Source of the DNA: Treponema sp.
GTDB lineage: Bacteria; Spirochaetota; Spirochaetia; Treponematales; Breznakiellaceae
Direction: 5' to 3'
DNA: 9,475 nucleotides
NCBI GenBank assembly: GCA_031264395.1
Contig: JAISEB010000252.1
Span: 1-9,475, forward strand
The position numbers and the translations under genes are program-made. Positions within the stretch are counted from its first letter, which is position 1; the number at the start of each line of letters is the position of its first letter. A model generated the notes under the pieces. It worked only from the letters and a program-made list of their open reading frames with translations. It was not told where the DNA came from and did no database searches. Positions 7,369-9,475 of this stretch are shown in pieces.

Positions 7369-7397
7369 TGTCCGCAAAGCCGGTTGCTTTATGGACA
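7369..7397 (-). promoter_or_regulatory. Imperfect stem-loop between isomerase and kinase genes
   Basis: TGTCC (7369-7373) pairs with GGACA (7393-7397), and AAAGC (7376-7380) with GCTTT (7386-7390), around a 5-base loop. On the minus-strand RNA the two-base junction gives one A-C mismatch and one U-G wobble. It begins just after the isomerase stop and ends before the kinase ribosome site. No U-run follows. It is a possible RNA processing or stability element, or chance. Confidence 0.4.
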
Positions 7398-7401
7398 AAC
7401 T

Positions 7402-8799
7402 CTATCCAAAGAGATGAACGTCGTAATCCAGGTATTTGACAAGGGCTTCCCGGGCCGCGGCCGCCACGGTCCCGTGGACGACGCTCATATGATGACGGTA
7501 GCCTTCATTCCCCACATAATCAAGTATTTCCTGCATGCGGGGCGTCTCCATGACGGCCCCCGTTCCGAAGAACTCTTCCTCGATAGGATCGTCCGAAAGT
7601 CTTCCTTCACCCAGAAACACGCATATTTTTCCGTCCTCGGTTTTTGCGCTGCCAAAGCTTACCCGCATGCCGGTCCTGATTTTTCCCCTGTTCACGCCAA
7701 CGCCGCTTCCTTCGCCGTAACTCTTGGCGAACATCTTGTGATCAATGGTACGTCCCTTGCCTTCAAGAAGTGAAACGGGAACAGGGCCGCAGTGAAAGAG
7801 GATGCACTTGCCGTCGTCGTACCCGTAGTTGTTGTTGATATCCAGCAGCATGGACGGCCCGCCGGAGACAAGGGACAGCGCCCGCATGACAACGGCGTTG
7901 GGAATGTCGACTTCACACGCCGCCTGTACACCCCGTTCGTTAAGTTCACAGAGAACAAGGCAGGGGGCAATACCGTACTTTAATTCCAGTTCGTCCCAGC
8001 AGCGTATGGCAACCGCCTGCAGATCATACTCGGCGGCAAGATCGTCCACGACGGCGCCCAGGCGGGAAATGTCGTCAAGTTTTTTTCCGGGAAAATCAAA
8101 TTCGGTAATCGCCAGGTACTGTTCCCTTTTTTGCGCGATACGTTCCGGGGATACTTTCTCCATGCGGCGGAATACTTCGGAAAGATCGAACGTTTCCACA
8201 TTGATGCCGTGGCGCTGAAGCCCTATTTCATCAACCCGCACGGTTTTGAACGCGGTTGTACGGGCGCCTATGGCTCCTATGTTCATCTTCCGCATGCCCT
8301 TTACCGCCCGGCATATTCCGGCAAATTGACGCAGATGATCGGCGAAGGCCGCCTCGCCGGGATTCACGGTAAAAGGCGGCATGATCGTGTAACGGATGCC
8401 GTTCTGCCGCAGCACGTTACAGATCGCGAATTTGCCGCACATGGCATCCCGGCGGCGGGCAAAGTCCATTTGGCCCGGCAGGTCCCGGTACGCCTGTACC
8501 AGCACCGGAACCCCAGAGTCCGCAAGGGCGGCCATTGCGCCGTTTTCGTCCCCAAAATTGGGAAGGGAAAGAATGACCCCGTCGTACTTCCCCCTGTTTG
8601 CCTCAAGGAAAGCGGCGTATCTGCGGCCTTCTTCGCGGGTTTCAACGGCGCCATAACGGGTTTCCTTTTCATCCATGATGATGTACCCGTGCCCGGCCTC
8701 CTCAACCGCCTGTATAAGTTCCCTTCTTGCGCCGGCAACCAGTTCGCCGGGAAAGAATCCCCTGTTTCCGAAGTAAAGGGCAAATGTTATTTTCCGCAT
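7402..8799 (-). CDS. L-fucose/L-arabinose isomerase-superfamily protein (FucI/AraA-related)
   Basis: This 465-residue cytoplasmic protein is expected to interconvert an aldose and a ketose with a divalent metal. The N-terminal half is Rossmann-like (KITFALYFGNRGFF near the start; YDGVILSLPNFGDENG at about 72-87), as in FucI/AraA. In the C-terminal half, CEVD supplies Glu296 and LLDIN supplies Asp320, 24 residues apart. That is the spacing of the Glu337/Asp361 metal ligands of E. coli FucI. HHMSVVHG (436-443) near the C-terminus should give the His ligand. It is shorter than E. coli FucI and does not read as a standard AraA, so it belongs to the broad family of related isomerases whose substrates are mostly unassigned. 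The start is set at ATG 8799, not ATG 8814, because GGAGG lies 5 bases before 8799 and nothing suitable precedes 8814. It follows the regulator stop by 14 bases. Confidence 0.85.
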   Translation of the reverse strand: MRKITFALYFGNRGFFPGELVAGARRELIQAVEEAGHGYIIMDEKETRYGAVETREEGRRYAAFLEANRGKYDGVILSLPNFGDENGAMAALADSGVPVLVQAYRDLPGQMDFARRRDAMCGKFAICNVLRQNGIRYTIMPPFTVNPGEAAFADHLRQFAGICRAVKGMRKMNIGAIGARTTAFKTVRVDEIGLQRHGINVETFDLSEVFRRMEKVSPERIAQKREQYLAITEFDFPGKKLDDISRLGAVVDDLAAEYDLQAVAIRCWDELELKYGIAPCLVLCELNERGVQAACEVDIPNAVVMRALSLVSGGPSMLLDINNNYGYDDGKCILFHCGPVPVSLLEGKGRTIDHKMFAKSYGEGSGVGVNRGKIRTGMRVSFGSAKTEDGKICVFLGEGRLSDDPIEEEFFGTGAVMETPRMQEILDYVGNEGYRHHMSVVHGTVAAAAREALVKYLDYDVHLFG

Positions 8800-8804
8800 A
8801 CGTG

Positions 8805-8809
8805 CCTCC
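8805..8809 (-). promoter_or_regulatory. Ribosome binding site that fixes the isomerase start
   Basis: GGAGG on the minus strand lies 5 bases before ATG 8799. The alternative ATG at 8814 would overlap the regulator stop as TAATG, but it has no purine-rich site upstream and would add only MTEAR. Confidence 0.7.
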
Positions 8810-8813
8810 GTCA

Positions 8814-9475
8814 TTATGGTAATCGTAATTCCACGTCAAGAAAACGTGCCAACGGACTGTTCTTCCGGCCGTGTATTTTCTGCATCAGTATGTCCACGCA
8901 GATTTCCGCCTCGTCCTCAATGCAGCGTATGCTGGGAAAGTTGACGGGGAACAGAATCTTTTCCCGTATGTCGTCACATCCTACGATTGAAATATGATCG
9001 TAACGGTCATACGCGCGGTTTTCAAGCGTGTAGAGAATTTCGTAAGCCATAAGATCGCTGAACGCGACAACGGCGGTAAAGGGCAGCCCCTCGCGCAGAA
9101 CCTGCAGTATCGCTTCCCCGCTTGCCCCCGCGGTAATGCTGGTAATGCGGATCATGTTTTCGTTGACAGGAATTCCTTTTTCCCTGTGGGCGTTCCTGAA
9201 ACCCGTCAGCCTGTCCGTTCCGCTTGAAATATAGAGGGGGCCGCCCAAATAAAGAATGTTGACGTGCCCAAGGCCGATAAGATGGGACGCCGCCAGTTCT
9301 CCGGCCTTGACGTCGTTCCATACAATGGCGTCGGTTACTATGTCCCTGAAATACCGGCCGGCCAGAATAAAGGGGACGCCGAGTTTTTGCAGAAGCAGGA
9401 TGTTGTCTTTGTTTTCCTGAACCGGACAGAGGATAATGCCGTCTACCCGTTTGCTGTAGGCGGAAAGAATGGCCC
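8814..9475 (-). CDS. LacI/PurR-family transcriptional regulator, sensor domain (partial, N-terminus outside window)
   Basis: The frame is open through base 9475 and ends at TAA 8816-8814, giving 219 visible residues. They form the C-terminal periplasmic-binding-like sensor of LacI-type regulators: KRVDGIILCPV, LGVPFILAGRYF, then WNDVKAGELAASHLIGLGHVN, the GTDRLTGFRNA stretch with the effector-contact Arg region, FTAVVAFSD (132-140) and ISIVGCDDI (161-169). The helix-turn-helix should lie just outside the window. Some GntR-type regulators share this sensor fold, so the DNA-binding class is inferred. As first visible gene of the catabolic run, 14 bases from the isomerase, it probably represses this locus until its sugar or a glycoside is present. 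No operator half-sites could be confirmed by eye. Confidence 0.9.
   Translation of the reverse strand, partial: AILSAYSKRVDGIILCPVQENKDNILLLQKLGVPFILAGRYFRDIVTDAIVWNDVKAGELAASHLIGLGHVNILYLGGPLYISSGTDRLTGFRNAHREKGIPVNENMIRITSITAGASGEAILQVLREGLPFTAVVAFSDLMAYEILYTLENRAYDRYDHISIVGCDDIREKILFPVNFPSIRCIEDEAEICVDILMQKIHGRKNSPLARFLDVELRLP

Noticed and set aside
7345..7398. Longer kinase beginning at TTG 7398
   Set aside because: The extra 18 residues do not resemble the family, and a perfect AGGAGG is correctly placed for ATG 7344.
8800..8814. Isomerase start at ATG 8814 overlapping the regulator stop
   Set aside because: No ribosome site precedes it, while GGAGG is properly spaced before ATG 8799.
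8131..8997. Plus-strand 288-codon open frame opposite the isomerase and regulator
   Set aside because: It lies fully antisense to two genes with clear family motifs, crosses their boundary, has no recognisable domain and no fitting ribosome site. It is explained by codon bias of the real genes.
1..9475. Mobile elements, CRISPR arrays, tRNA or rRNA genes, riboswitches
   Set aside because: No transposase-like frame, regularly spaced repeat, cloverleaf or long structured leader was seen; nearly all bases belong to the eight minus-strand genes.

Overview
The window is one tightly packed carbohydrate-use locus. Every convincing gene is on the minus strand, so it reads from high to low coordinates. 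The order of transcription is: LacI-type regulator (5' end outside the window), FucI/AraA-superfamily isomerase, PfkB-family sugar kinase, GH127-like (DUF1680) glycosidase, ribose-type sugar-binding protein, two-domain sugar ABC ATPase, sugar ABC permease, and a GH3 glycosidase (3' end outside the window). No RNA gene, mobile element, CRISPR array or phage gene was seen, and no gene-free stretch exceeds about 105 bases.

Layout: 9475-6346 holds regulator, isomerase and kinase with gaps of 14 and 57 bases. GH127 follows the kinase after 17 bases. A 102-base gap (4415-4516) then carries a good sigma-70-like promoter whose -35 box lies within a perfect AT-rich inverted repeat. From it run the binding protein, a 58-base gap with a strong GC-rich stem-loop (3262-3290), the ATPase, the permease (TGATG overlap) and the GH3 enzyme (8-base gap). 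There are probably two transcription units, one metabolic and one for transport plus GH3, although read-through is possible.

How the genes work together (inference): a glycoside or short oligosaccharide is caught in the periplasm and imported by the RbsABC-like transporter. It is cleaved in the cytoplasm by GH127 and/or GH3, neither of which has a signal peptide. The released sugar is isomerised to a ketose and phosphorylated by the PfkB kinase, with the LacI protein as the likely local sensor. The sugar itself cannot be named from sequence. GH127 suggests L-arabinofuranose or a similar furanose-type residue, and the GH3 has the Asp-x-His dyad of NagZ-type N-acetylglucosaminidases. No aldolase or epimerase to finish the pathway is in view.

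Organism: a diderm bacterium is likely, because the binding protein has a signal-peptidase-I-type leader with no lipobox cysteine. The leader end (PLFARGQQSGG) and the mid-range GC recall treponemes/spirochaetes such as gut species, but this is an impression and not a proof.
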